Shown here: piece after piece, positions 35,878 to 46,162 of the stretch
Position numbering within the stretch: the stretch's first letter is position 1
Layout: each line of letters opens with the position of its first letter
Source of the DNA: Seohaeicola saemankumensis
GTDB lineage: Bacteria > Pseudomonadota > Alphaproteobacteria > Rhodobacterales > Rhodobacteraceae
NCBI RefSeq assembly: GCF_042678485.1
Contig: NZ_JBHTKR010000004.1
Location: forward strand, 468,307 to 532,306
DNA: 64,000 nt
Direction of reading: 5' to 3'
Made by a program: the position numbers and the translations under genes
The notes under the pieces: generated by a model
Told to the model about the DNA's origin: nothing
What the model saw: the letters and a program-made list of their open reading frames with translations, nothing else
Databases searched by the model: none

Positions 35878-35891
35878 GGGCTTTCCTTTCC

Positions 35892-36143
35892 TTACTTGAA
35901 TTTCAGTTTGGCCGTGACGATGGCGATCATCGCCGTGACGGACACGATATTGGCCAGGATCAACGGCCAGTCGACGATCATGATCCCGTAAGCCAGCCAA
36001 AGCGAGACCGTGACCAGGAACAGGACCTGCGCGACAAGCGACAGGCTGCGGGTGTCGCGGGTGCGCCAGACCTGCAATGCCTGGGGGATCCAGCAGATCG
36101 TACCCAGTATGGCGGCTGCGTAGCCGATGTAGAGTGGCGTCAT
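35892..36143 (-). CDS. SemiSWEET-like PQ-loop small membrane transporter
   Basis: Protein of 83 residues with three membrane segments (about 5-22, 37-54 and 60-78). The PQ-loop motif is clear: GTICWIPQALQVWRTRDTRSLSL, with the diagnostic Pro-Gln after the first helix. SemiSWEETs dimerise to make a sugar uniporter, but related PQ-loop proteins move amino acids. It sits one base after the stop region of the LYS1-like gene and 14 bp before the LYS9-like gene, in the same orientation, so it is co-transcribed with lysine enzymes. An amino-acid substrate is a reasonable inference. Confidence 0.85.
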   Translation of the reverse strand: MTPLYIGYAAAILGTICWIPQALQVWRTRDTRSLSLVAQVLFLVTVSLWLAYGIMIVDWPLILANIVSVTAMIAIVTAKLKFK

Positions 36144-36144
36144 G

Positions 36145-37200
36145 TCAAACCTTCGCCAGATGGGTCAGGAACGTGTCTTTCGCACGCCCCCAGACGCCGG
36201 TTTCAAGGTGGTTCAGTTCAAGAAGCGTCGGCAGCAGCTGCGCTGCGTAATCCTGCGAGCTTTCGACCGGCAGCATGGACGGCAGGTTGTCGATCGCGGT
36301 CACATCCAGCGGGGGGGCATCGTGCACCCGCAACGCGGGTTCGGCCCATGTGGTGGTGCGGTCATAGACCTTGATGGGCGAGAAATCACTGGTCGGATCA
36401 CAGGCGATGTCGCCGATTACCGTCAATTTGCGCGGGTCTGTCGGGGCCGTTGCAGGCACGAAAACAGGCGTACCGGGCCGCGCCAGGATACAGTTCAGGA
36501 AGATCTCATGCTGCATGATTTGCGGAAACGGCCCGCCGCTGGCGGTTTCGGCCATGTCCCAGCGGGTGACCTGCATGCCCATCGCTTCGCACAGATCCGA
36601 TGCCCCGGTGCCCACGCGCCCCAAGGCCCCGATGACGATGGCGCGGGGTCTGCCGGTGTCGATGCCGCGCATCTCGGCGGTCAGGTCGGCCACCAGCGCG
36701 TCGCGTCCCGCATAGACGCCAACGGGGCCGCAGATCTCGCCCCGTTGCTGCGCCAGCCAGCATTTCAGCGAAACCGCCGCCCCAGCGAATCCCGCCCAAT
36801 ACCCGAAGGCCGCGACACGGCGGCCATTCTCATCGACCAGGTATTCCAGATCATACAGCGTCCCGCCGCCAGCCTTGAACCGCTTGAGCAACTCCTGGCC
36901 TGCCGGTTGGCCCTTGAAGGCATGGCCGAACATGATGTGACGATGTGGCAGGGCTGTGCCGTCTTCGGGCAGTTCTTTCAGGCCGAAGATGATCGCATCG
37001 GCAGGGGCCTCGGGCCAGCTGTTCTGCGCCGCGATCACGGCGCCCGCCGCGCGGTAGCCGTCGATCGGAATGGCGCGCACGTCGCTATCCTCGACCGTCA
37101 CGCGAAGGCCCGCCTTGATCAACGCGGCGCAGCCATCGGGGGTCAGGCCGACCCGCTCTTCATTGGCGCGCTGTTCGGCGCGGACCCACAGATGTGTCAT
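36145..37200 (-). CDS. Saccharopine dehydrogenase, lysine-forming type (LYS1-like)
   Basis: Protein of 351 residues. The N-terminal LWVRAEQRANEERVGLTPDG block is shared with alanine dehydrogenase and transhydrogenase and typical of LYS1. Later segments include GLKELPED, HIMFGHAFKGQ, and IVIGALGRVGTGASDLCEAMG as the dinucleotide motif. It catalyses NAD-dependent interconversion of saccharopine with lysine plus 2-oxoglutarate. First gene of the LYS1-SemiSWEET-LYS9-like operon, so degradation or recycling of lysine is likely because most bacteria make lysine by the diaminopimelate route. Confidence 0.9.
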   Translation of the reverse strand: MTHLWVRAEQRANEERVGLTPDGCAALIKAGLRVTVEDSDVRAIPIDGYRAAGAVIAAQNSWPEAPADAIIFGLKELPEDGTALPHRHIMFGHAFKGQPAGQELLKRFKAGGGTLYDLEYLVDENGRRVAAFGYWAGFAGAAVSLKCWLAQQRGEICGPVGVYAGRDALVADLTAEMRGIDTGRPRAIVIGALGRVGTGASDLCEAMGMQVTRWDMAETASGGPFPQIMQHEIFLNCILARPGTPVFVPATAPTDPRKLTVIGDIACDPTSDFSPIKVYDRTTTWAEPALRVHDAPPLDVTAIDNLPSMLPVESSQDYAAQLLPTLLELNHLETGVWGRAKDTFLTHLAKV

Positions 37201-37256
37201 GGTTCAACTCTTTCGGTGGACGTGTCGCGCGAAGCATAGCCAAGCGCAAGGGCGGC

Positions 37257-37916
37257 TTAAAGATGCGTTTGCGCGTGTTGGCGATCTGGCCGGTCCAGAT
37301 GCGGCACCGCATTGAACTGGGTCAGAGCCATATGTTCCCCCAACCGGTGCAGACGGTGGACCGACGTGTTCATGATCGCGATGCAGGCGCGGGCGAAGGC
37401 AGGGGTGTCCAACCCCATGGTCTGGCGCAGAACCATCCCGATCAGACCGCCTGAGGTGACCACAAGCGCCGGACCACGTCCGCCCGAAATGTCGCTGATC
37501 GCATCCTGGACGCGGGCGTGAAAATCCGCAAAACTTTCGGGCGGGCTGTCGATCTCGCCGGATTGCCAGGCGGTCAGAAGCCGGGGCATGTAGCTGACGA
37601 ACCCCTCGCGCGTGTTCGGCAGATGAACACCGTGCTGCTGTCCGTAAAGATGGGCCAGGGTGAAGAACTCCATCTCGTTCAGCCGCGCATCCTGCACGAT
37701 CTCGGCATACTGGCCCGCGCCCATCGCCGAGGCCGTTTCCACGTGACGTATGAGCGTGCCGCAATAGACGCGGGTAATCTGTTCGCGCGTGTCCCGCAGA
37801 TGTTCGCCCAGCCAGGCGGCCTGCTGATGGCCAAGCGGGCTCAGGCTGTCATAGCCGTGTTCGTCCCGCGCCCCGGTCTGGGCCTGCCCGTGCCGGACAA
37901 GGGTGATCTGCGACAT
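37257..37916 (-). CDS. Histidine phosphatase superfamily protein
   Basis: Protein of 219 residues. The catalytic RHG motif is at the N-terminus (ITLVRHGQAQTG, residues 4-15), followed by LSPLGHQQAAWLGEHL, YCGTLIRHVETA with the second phosphate-contact Arg, and the late VTSGGLIGMVLRQ segment. In the classical family this late segment carries a second catalytic His; here the Ser-Gly-Gly sequence replaces SHG, so the catalytic pair may be altered. The substrate is unknown. Monocistronic on the minus strand, divergent from the M20 amidohydrolase gene. Confidence 0.85.
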   Translation of the reverse strand: MSQITLVRHGQAQTGARDEHGYDSLSPLGHQQAAWLGEHLRDTREQITRVYCGTLIRHVETASAMGAGQYAEIVQDARLNEMEFFTLAHLYGQQHGVHLPNTREGFVSYMPRLLTAWQSGEIDSPPESFADFHARVQDAISDISGGRGPALVVTSGGLIGMVLRQTMGLDTPAFARACIAIMNTSVHRLHRLGEHMALTQFNAVPHLDRPDRQHAQTHL

Positions 37917-38047
37917 GGGACGTCTCCGATTGCTTGCGTTGCAGACCTAGGTCAGCGCGCGGGGCAAGACAACCCGCAAGGCGGCGTCTGGACATACCCG
38001 GCGGATGAAGATTGTGTAGCAGCCAGCAGACAGGAAAGGGCAAGGGA

Positions 38048-39253
38048 ATGCGGGTGAACGGCGAAAGGTTTCTCAAGGATCTGCATGATCTGCGGCAGTT
38101 TGGTGCATCTGGCGTGGGCAAGGGCGTGGTGCGCCCGGCCTATTCAAAGGCCGATGTGGCAGCCCGTGAATGGCTGGCCGCGCGCATGTCGGATGCGGGG
38201 TTGGAGCCGCGCTTCGACGCCGTGGGCAACCTGTTCGGCCTCGCGCCGGGGCGCTCGCTTCTGATGGGGTCGCATAGCGACAGCCAGCCCGAGGGCGGTT
38301 GGCTGGACGGGGCGCTGGGCGTGGTCATGGCGCTGGAAATCGCCCGCGCCGCGCAAGAGGCAGGTGGCCCCGCCGTTTCAGTGGCCAATTTCCAGGACGA
38401 GGAAGGGCGCTTTGGCGTTACCACGGGCAGCGCGATCTGGTCGGGCCAGTTGCCGCTGGCCCGTGCCGATACCCTCACCGACAGTGCGGGCGTCAGCTTT
38501 GCCGAAGCCCGCGCCGCCATGGCGCATCTGGCCGGTGATCCGATTGATCCCGCACGCTTCACCGGCTTCGTGGAATGCCACATCGAGCAGGGACCATGGT
38601 TGCACGAGGCAGGACAGGTGATCGGTGTCGTGACGGATATTGTCGGCATAAGGGACATGACCATCACCATGGAGGGGGAGCAGAACCACGCAGGCACCAC
38701 GCCCATGCACCGCCGCCGCGACGCGTTTCAGGCGCTGTCGGCCTTCAACACGGCCTTGAACGACCGGCTCCGCAACATCGTGACACCGCAGTCGGTCTGG
38801 ACCATCGGCCATGTCAGCCTGCATCCCGGCGCCCATTCCATCGTGCCGGGGCGCGTCGAGTTCTCGATGCAATGGCGCGACGGCGACACCACGCGCCTGA
38901 AGCGGATGGAAGATGTCATCCGCGACACCCTGGCCGAAATCGCCGCCGCCCATGGCATGAACCTGTCTTTCTCGGACATGTTGGGGCTGGAACCTGTCGT
39001 GATGCATCCTGCCTTCCGCGCCGCGCTGGGCCAATCCGCCGAAATCCGCGTGCCCGGCCGCTGGCGCGAGATGCAATCAGGCGCCCTGCATGACGCCACC
39101 AACGTGGCCGCCCTGATGCCTGCCGCGATGATGTTCGTGCCCTCGATCGGCGGGATCAGTCATGCCTTTGGCGAGGATACGTACGAAGCCGATCTTCTGA
39201 CCGGGCTTCATGTCATGGCCGATGCGCTGCCCGCCCTTGCCGCTGCGCGGTGA
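38048..39253 (+). CDS. M20-family Zn-dependent amidohydrolase (N-carbamoyl amino acid hydrolase / allantoate amidohydrolase type)
   Basis: Protein of 401 residues. Conserved segments are LLMGSHSDSQPEGGWLDGALGV (about 78-99; His and Asp metal ligands), NFQDEEGRFGVTTGS with the catalytic Glu pair, FVECHIEQGPWL, and a C-terminal FVPSIGGISHAFGEDT with a ligand His. This is the HyuC/AllC group acting on carbamoylated or ureido compounds. The lid domain NHAGTTPMHRRRDAF is also typical. The ATG at 38048 has AGGAAAGGG upstream. No pyrimidine or allantoin genes adjoin, so the substrate is uncertain. Confidence 0.9.
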   Translation: MRVNGERFLKDLHDLRQFGASGVGKGVVRPAYSKADVAAREWLAARMSDAGLEPRFDAVGNLFGLAPGRSLLMGSHSDSQPEGGWLDGALGVVMALEIARAAQEAGGPAVSVANFQDEEGRFGVTTGSAIWSGQLPLARADTLTDSAGVSFAEARAAMAHLAGDPIDPARFTGFVECHIEQGPWLHEAGQVIGVVTDIVGIRDMTITMEGEQNHAGTTPMHRRRDAFQALSAFNTALNDRLRNIVTPQSVWTIGHVSLHPGAHSIVPGRVEFSMQWRDGDTTRLKRMEDVIRDTLAEIAAAHGMNLSFSDMLGLEPVVMHPAFRAALGQSAEIRVPGRWREMQSGALHDATNVAALMPAAMMFVPSIGGISHAFGEDTYEADLLTGLHVMADALPALAAAR

Positions 39254-39267
39254 ACCACCCTGACGAC

Positions 39268-39972
39268 CTACCCGGTCCAGGCGACATCGCCCAGAAAGAT
39301 GTAGCCTGCGCCGTAGATGGTCTTGATCAGGCGCGGGTTCTTGGGATCTTCGCGCAGTTTCGTGCGTAGCCGCGATATGCGGACATCCATCGCCCGGTCG
39401 AAACTCTCGCCCGCGGCCCCGCCCAATATCTCCTGCATCATTGCGCGCGAGATCAGGCGTTTGGGGCGTTCCAGAAACAGGCGCAGTACCTCGCCTTCGG
39501 CATGGGAAAACGGGGTTTCAGCGCCGTTTTCGTCTTCCAGCGCGTAGCGGTCGAAATGGGCTGTCCAGCCATTGAAAAGCGCGGTCTGGCCGGTTTGCGT
39601 GACGGGCTGGCCGCGCCGCAGGCGGGCACGGATGCGGGCGACCACCTCGGCGGGATCGAAGGGTTTGATGATGTAGTCATCCGCCCCCAGTTCCAGCCCG
39701 GTCACCCGGTCCTGCACCTGCGCCCTGCCCGAGATGATGATGACCACGGCCCCCTGTTCCAGCGCCAGGCGATGCACCAGTGTCAGACCGTCGCGATCCG
39801 GCAAAGACAGGTCCACAAGGCAGATATCGGGCGTTGCCGTTTTCAGCGCGGCTTCGAATTCGGTGGCGCGGCCAAAGCTCATCGTGCGGAAACCGGCCTC
39901 GGTCAGGGCATGGGCCAGCATGTTCCGGATGGCCGGTTCGTCATCAAGGATCGTGACCAGTGGTGCGCTCAT
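39268..39972 (-). CDS. OmpR-family response regulator
   Basis: Protein of 234 residues. The receiver domain has the phospho-acceptor Asp54 in CLVDLSLPDRDG, an acidic pocket at DDE (10-12) and a Lys in DDYIIKPFDPAEV. The C-terminal winged helix DNA-binding domain includes EGEVLRLFLERPKRLISRAMM and the wing IKTIYGAGYIFLG. Its start overlaps the stop of the upstream hybrid kinase by ATGA, so it is the cognate partner. A 19-bp palindrome upstream of the kinase is a candidate target region. Confidence 0.93.
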   Translation of the reverse strand: MSAPLVTILDDEPAIRNMLAHALTEAGFRTMSFGRATEFEAALKTATPDICLVDLSLPDRDGLTLVHRLALEQGAVVIIISGRAQVQDRVTGLELGADDYIIKPFDPAEVVARIRARLRRGQPVTQTGQTALFNGWTAHFDRYALEDENGAETPFSHAEGEVLRLFLERPKRLISRAMMQEILGGAAGESFDRAMDVRISRLRTKLREDPKNPRLIKTIYGAGYIFLGDVAWTG

Positions 39973-41891
39973 GTCGTCGTGCCTCCGCTTTGCAGGAATG
40001 CCGACAGGCCGCTTGCGGTAAAGGGTTTCATCAGCACGGGCACTCGGTCGACGGCGCTCTTGTGGTAAGGGTGGTCCCGCGGCAAGGATGTCATCAGACG
40101 GCAGGGTGGATGGCCTGCGGGCAGCCGGTCCAGCAGGTCAAGGCCGGTTTCATCCCCCTCAAGGGTGATGTCGGACAGGATCAGCGCGATATCCGGCAGC
40201 TGATCCAGCAGGGCAAGCGCCTCATTGACGCTGGCGGCTTCGATGACCGCGTGGCCCTGGTCGCGCAGCATCTCGCGGATGCCGATGCGCAGGTCTGGGC
40301 TGTCTTCGACCAGAAGCACGAGACCCGGCACAAGCGGCAGCGCGGCCGGTCGCAGCGGCAGACGCAGACTGACCTTGCCGCCGCGATCGGTATTGCCGAT
40401 CAGGACCCGGCCACCTGCAAGCTTGACCATGTCATAAACCATGGCAAGGCCCAGCCCCGTGCCCTCGCCACCCTTGGTCGTGAAAAACGGCTCCAGGGCA
40501 TGTTCCAGTGCGGCCTCTGAAAATCCGGGACCGGTGTCTGTCACGGTGAACTCTGCCCAGGTGTCTTGTACCGGGCTCACATCCAGATGGATCCTGCCTG
40601 ACGTTCCGCAAGCGTCGCGCGCATTCAGGATCAGGTTCAGCAGGGAATCCTGCAACATGCCGGTATCCAGCATCAACGCATCATGCGGGATGGTGTTGGA
40701 GATCGTCAGCGCGATGCCGGGCGGCAAGGCGGGGGCCGCCAGTGTTTCAAGGTCGGACAGCGCGGCACGCAGGTCAGCTGCCGTGGGGTTCCATTCGCGG
40801 GCGCCGGTGATATCGGCGATCCGGTTCAGCAGCGCACCGCCGCGATGGGCCGCCGAAAGCGTTGCGGTCACCAGATCGCGCGCATCTGTCGACAGATCCA
40901 TCCGCTGCAGGCGCGATTGGCTGCCAAGGATGATTGTCAGCAGGTTCGAGAAGTCATGTGCCATGCCGCTGGTCAGCTGCGCTGCCATTTCGCGCCGCCG
41001 CGTCTGTTGCAGGGCGCTGCGGGCCTGGCTTTCCTCGGTCACGTCCATCGACAGGATATAGACCCCGTTGATCTGACCGTCCGGCGCGCGGTCCGGTGTG
41101 AAAGCCGCGCGAATCCGGCGGGAGCTGTCTTCATCGTTGAATTCGAAAACCGATGCGGTTCCGAAAAACGCGGCATTCAGATGCGGTTCGATCGCGGCAT
41201 GGGCTGATTCGCCAAGGGCCTTGCGGATCGGCAGGCCCAGGATGTTCGCGGGCCTTCCCGGCATCACCACGCCCAGCTTGCGGTTCGAGAAGGTATAGCA
41301 GCGGTCGCGCCCCACATGCGAGATATGGGCGGGCATCATCTCGGTCGTCAGCCGGGTGCGGGCCTCGGTTTCGGTCAACTGGCGCTTGGCCTCTTCCAGC
41401 GCGGTCACGGTCGCTTCCAGTTTGCGGTTCGTGGCGCTCAACTCCTCGGCATAGGCCAGCACCTTGTCGCTCAACTCCTCGGACCTGGCGCGCAGCAGGG
41501 CTTCTTGCCGTTTGACGCGGGTGATGTCGGTATAGACGGTAACCCACCCCCCCTGCGGCAGCGGTGAGCCTTCGACGCTGATGCTGCGCCCATCCGGACG
41601 CAACCGTTCCATGTAGTGCGGCTCGAATGCGCGGGCCTGTTCGACACGCACGCGCACGGCCTCATCAAGATCATCGACCGGCCCGTATTCGCCGCGTTGC
41701 GCCAGGAAGCGGATCGTATCCTCGAAACGCGCACCGGGTGTGGTCAGCGCGGCCGGCAGGTCGAACATCTCGCGGAAAGGACGGTTGCAGATCACAAGCC
41801 GCAAGTCGCTGTCATAGATCGACAGCGCCTGCTGGATCAGGTTCAACCCGGCCATTGTCATCGCGGCGGTGTCGAGCGGTGCGGTATTCAT
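39969..41891 (-). CDS. PAS-domain hybrid sensor histidine kinase with C-terminal receiver
   Basis: Protein of 640 residues without membrane segments, so a cytoplasmic sensor. Order: PAS-like domain (about 10-130), coiled-coil (about 130-180), second PAS (about 180-300), HisKA with the phospho-His in SGMAHDFSNLL near 311, ATPase with LILNARDACG and GTGLGLAMVYDM, then a receiver domain (about 522-636) with its Asp in LILSDITLEGD. I use the ATG at 41891 because AGAGGA lies six bases upstream; an ATG two codons earlier sits on that site. Signal unknown. Divergent from the acyl-CoA ligase gene. Confidence 0.92.
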   Translation of the reverse strand: MNTAPLDTAAMTMAGLNLIQQALSIYDSDLRLVICNRPFREMFDLPAALTTPGARFEDTIRFLAQRGEYGPVDDLDEAVRVRVEQARAFEPHYMERLRPDGRSISVEGSPLPQGGWVTVYTDITRVKRQEALLRARSEELSDKVLAYAEELSATNRKLEATVTALEEAKRQLTETEARTRLTTEMMPAHISHVGRDRCYTFSNRKLGVVMPGRPANILGLPIRKALGESAHAAIEPHLNAAFFGTASVFEFNDEDSSRRIRAAFTPDRAPDGQINGVYILSMDVTEESQARSALQQTRRREMAAQLTSGMAHDFSNLLTIILGSQSRLQRMDLSTDARDLVTATLSAAHRGGALLNRIADITGAREWNPTAADLRAALSDLETLAAPALPPGIALTISNTIPHDALMLDTGMLQDSLLNLILNARDACGTSGRIHLDVSPVQDTWAEFTVTDTGPGFSEAALEHALEPFFTTKGGEGTGLGLAMVYDMVKLAGGRVLIGNTDRGGKVSLRLPLRPAALPLVPGLVLLVEDSPDLRIGIREMLRDQGHAVIEAASVNEALALLDQLPDIALILSDITLEGDETGLDLLDRLPAGHPPCRLMTSLPRDHPYHKSAVDRVPVLMKPFTASGLSAFLQSGGTTT

Positions 41892-41962
41892 TGTCATTCC
41901 TCTGGTCGGGTATGGCTAGCACCGCAAGGCGCGCGCGCCTAGTGCCCGATCCGGGTGCGATC

Positions 41963-41981
41963 TTGTTACAATTCGTAACAA
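41963..41981. promoter_or_regulatory. Perfect inverted repeat TTGTTAC-N5-GTAACAA, probable operator
   Basis: TTGTTAC (41963-41969), AATTC, GTAACAA (41975-41981). It lies about 70 bp upstream of the kinase start and 125 bp upstream of the ligase start, in the divergent intergenic region. It could be bound by the adjacent response regulator or by a fatty-acid-responsive regulator; which one is unknown. Confidence 0.5.
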
Positions 41982-42106
41982 TTGGGAAATCTTCAGGAAA
42001 AAGTTGACGTAGAGCCTAGCAGATGCACCATCGAAGATCGGTAAAGAATCGCCGCTCAAGGTGGTCACCGGCCCGGAGGGAGAACGGGCGCAAGGGAGGA
42101 AAAGAT

Positions 42107-44076
<1,970 letters not shown>

Positions 44077-44080
<4 letters not shown>

Positions 44081-44898
44081 ACCAGATGAGCACAGAAGGC
44101 TACACCACGGCCGACGGTCGCAAGATCGGCGGCGTGCTGATGGAGATGAAGAACATCACGCTGCGTTTCGGCGGTGTGAAGGCCATCACCGACATCAGCT
44201 TTGACATCCGCGAGGGCGAGATCCGGGCGATCATCGGGCCGAACGGCGCGGGCAAATCCTCGATGCTGAACGTGATTTCAGGTTTCTATGTCCCGCAGGA
44301 AGGCGAAGTCTGGTTCCGCGGTACCAAACGCCCGCCGATGAAGCCCTATCAGGTGGCCGAGCAAGGCATCGCACGCACCTTCCAGAACATCGCCCTTTTC
44401 GAAGGCATGAGCGTTCTGGACAACGTGATGACCGGCCGTCTGACCCATATGAAGTCAGGCATGCTGGAACAGGCCATCTGGAGGGGCAAGGCCGAGCGCG
44501 AAGAGGTCGAGAACCGCGAAGTCGTGGAAAAGATCATCGACTTTCTCGAGATCCAGGCGATCCGCAAGACACCCGTGGCCCGCTTGCCCTACGGTCTGAA
44601 AAAGCGTGTCGAGCTGGCCCGCGCCCTGGCAGCCGAGCCGAAACTGCTGCTGCTTGACGAACCGATGGCCGGCATGAACGTCGAGGAAAAAGAGGACATG
44701 AGCCGCTTCATCCTGGATGTGAACGACGAATTCGGCACCACGATCGCGCTGATCGAACATGACATGGGCGTGGTGATGGATCTGTCCGACCGTGTGGTCG
44801 TGATGGATTACGGCAAGAAGATCGGCGACGGCACGCCCGACGAGGTTCGTCGCAACCAGGCGGTGATCGACGCGTATCTGGGTGTCGCCCATGACTGA
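44077..44898 (+). CDS. Branched-chain amino acid-type ABC transporter ATPase (LivG family)
   Basis: Protein of 273 residues. Walker A GPNGAGKS at about 54-61, the family-specific signature LPYGLKKRVELARAL, Walker B LLLLDEPMAGMN and the H-loop EHDMGVVMDLSDRVVVMDYG identify a LivG-type subunit. It energises uptake together with the LivF-type ATPase at 48.8 kb. An N-terminal extension of about 20 residues precedes the ABC core. Coupled to the upstream ligase by ATGA overlap and followed 50 bp later by the LivH-type permease. Confidence 0.93.
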
Positions 44899-44948
44899 GC
44901 CAGTGTTCGCAAGCCGTCCTTTCCACAGTTTCGCAGGGAGTGCACCGC

Positions 44949-45935
44949 ATGCCTGACCAACTTCTCTATGCCATCGAGGTGACGTTGAATGGCCTGATGG
45001 CAGGCGTTCTCTATGCGCTGGTCGCCCTTGGGTTCGTCCTGATCTACAAGGCCAGCGGTATCTTCAACTATGCCCAGGGGGTCATGGCGCTGTTCTCGGC
45101 GGCGACGCTGGTGGGCATCATGAATGGCGACGTGCCCTTCAGCCACCTGATCAATGCGGTCCTTGGCACCGATATCCACCATTTCGGCTGGCACGTGCCC
45201 GCGATCCTCGCGATCCTGCTCACGATGGGTGTGATGATCTTCCTGGCCTGGGCCGTGAACCGTTTCGTCTTCAAGCATCTGGTCAACCAGGAACCGATCA
45301 TCCTGTTCATGGCGACGATTGGCCTTGCCTATTTCCTTGAAGGTCTCAGCGACATGATGTGGGGCGGCGACATCAAGAAACTGGATGTCGGTCTGCCGCA
45401 GGGCATCAACGAAACCATCGACGAGGTGACGTTCAACCTGTTCGGATACGGTTTCTTCATCGACAACCTTGATATCGTGGCTGCCGTGGTTGCCGTGATC
45501 CTGGTGATCGTCCTGACGCTTTACAGCCAGTATTCCAAACAGGGCCGCGCGCTGCGCGCCGTGGCGGACGACCACCAGGCCGCGCTGTCGGTCGGGATTT
45601 CGCTGAATTACATCTGGATCCTGGTCTGGTCGATCGCAGGCTTCGTGGCGCTGGTTGCCGGTATCATGTGGGGTGCGAAATCGGGTGTGCAGTTCTCGCT
45701 GTCGCTGATCGCGCTCAAGGCGCTGCCGGTGCTGATGCTGGGCGGCTTCACCTCGATCCCCGGCGCCATTGTCGGCGGGCTGATCATCGGTGTCGGCGAG
45801 AAACTGTTCGAGTTCACGCTGGGCGGCATGATGGGTGGCGCGACCGAGAACTGGTTCGCCTATGTGCTCGCGCTGATCTTCCTGGTGTTCCGCCCGCAGG
45901 GCCTGTTCGGTGAGAAGATCATCGAGAGGGTGTGA
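44949..45935 (+). CDS. Branched-chain amino acid-type ABC transporter permease (LivH family)
   Basis: Protein of 328 residues with about eight membrane segments, opening with LNGLMAGVLYALVALGFVLIYKASGIFNYAQG, the LivH hallmark, and containing the EAA-like ALRAVADDHQAALSVGI loop. The ATG at 44949 has AGGGAG upstream; the GTG at 44940 is too close to that site. It forms the import channel with the LivM-type permease. Its stop is followed at once by a gene for a small membrane protein. Confidence 0.93.
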   Translation: MPDQLLYAIEVTLNGLMAGVLYALVALGFVLIYKASGIFNYAQGVMALFSAATLVGIMNGDVPFSHLINAVLGTDIHHFGWHVPAILAILLTMGVMIFLAWAVNRFVFKHLVNQEPIILFMATIGLAYFLEGLSDMMWGGDIKKLDVGLPQGINETIDEVTFNLFGYGFFIDNLDIVAAVVAVILVIVLTLYSQYSKQGRALRAVADDHQAALSVGISLNYIWILVWSIAGFVALVAGIMWGAKSGVQFSLSLIALKALPVLMLGGFTSIPGAIVGGLIIGVGEKLFEFTLGGMMGGATENWFAYVLALIFLVFRPQGLFGEKIIERV

Positions 45936-45937
45936 TC

Positions 45938-46156
45938 ATGAAAAAGCTGATCGCCATCATCAATGTGATCGCCTGGTCCGGTTTCTGGGCCTTTGGCTAC
46001 CTGGCGCTGACCGCCAGCGACTTGACGCAGCAGCAGATCACGATCGCCAGCCTTCTGGCCGGTCTGGGCTTTGTCACCGGCGTGGTCGCCTATCTGAAAC
46101 TCTCGCATGGGACGCCGGGTGTGCGCCACATGACGAAAATCCGCGAAGAGGGGTAA
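45938..46156 (+). CDS. Small two-helix membrane protein within the liv-type operon
   Basis: Protein of 72 residues with two membrane segments (about 5-25 and 37-57) and a basic C-terminus (LSHGTPGVRHMTKIREEG). It begins 2 bp after livH and ends 6 bp before livM, in the same direction, so it is an operon member. A GTG at 45932 is an alternative start. I do not recognise a named family, though I recall similar small frames at this position in related genomes. It may be an accessory subunit of the permease. Confidence 0.75.
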   Translation: MKKLIAIINVIAWSGFWAFGYLALTASDLTQQQITIASLLAGLGFVTGVVAYLKLSHGTPGVRHMTKIREEG

Positions 46157-46162
46157 GGGCAG

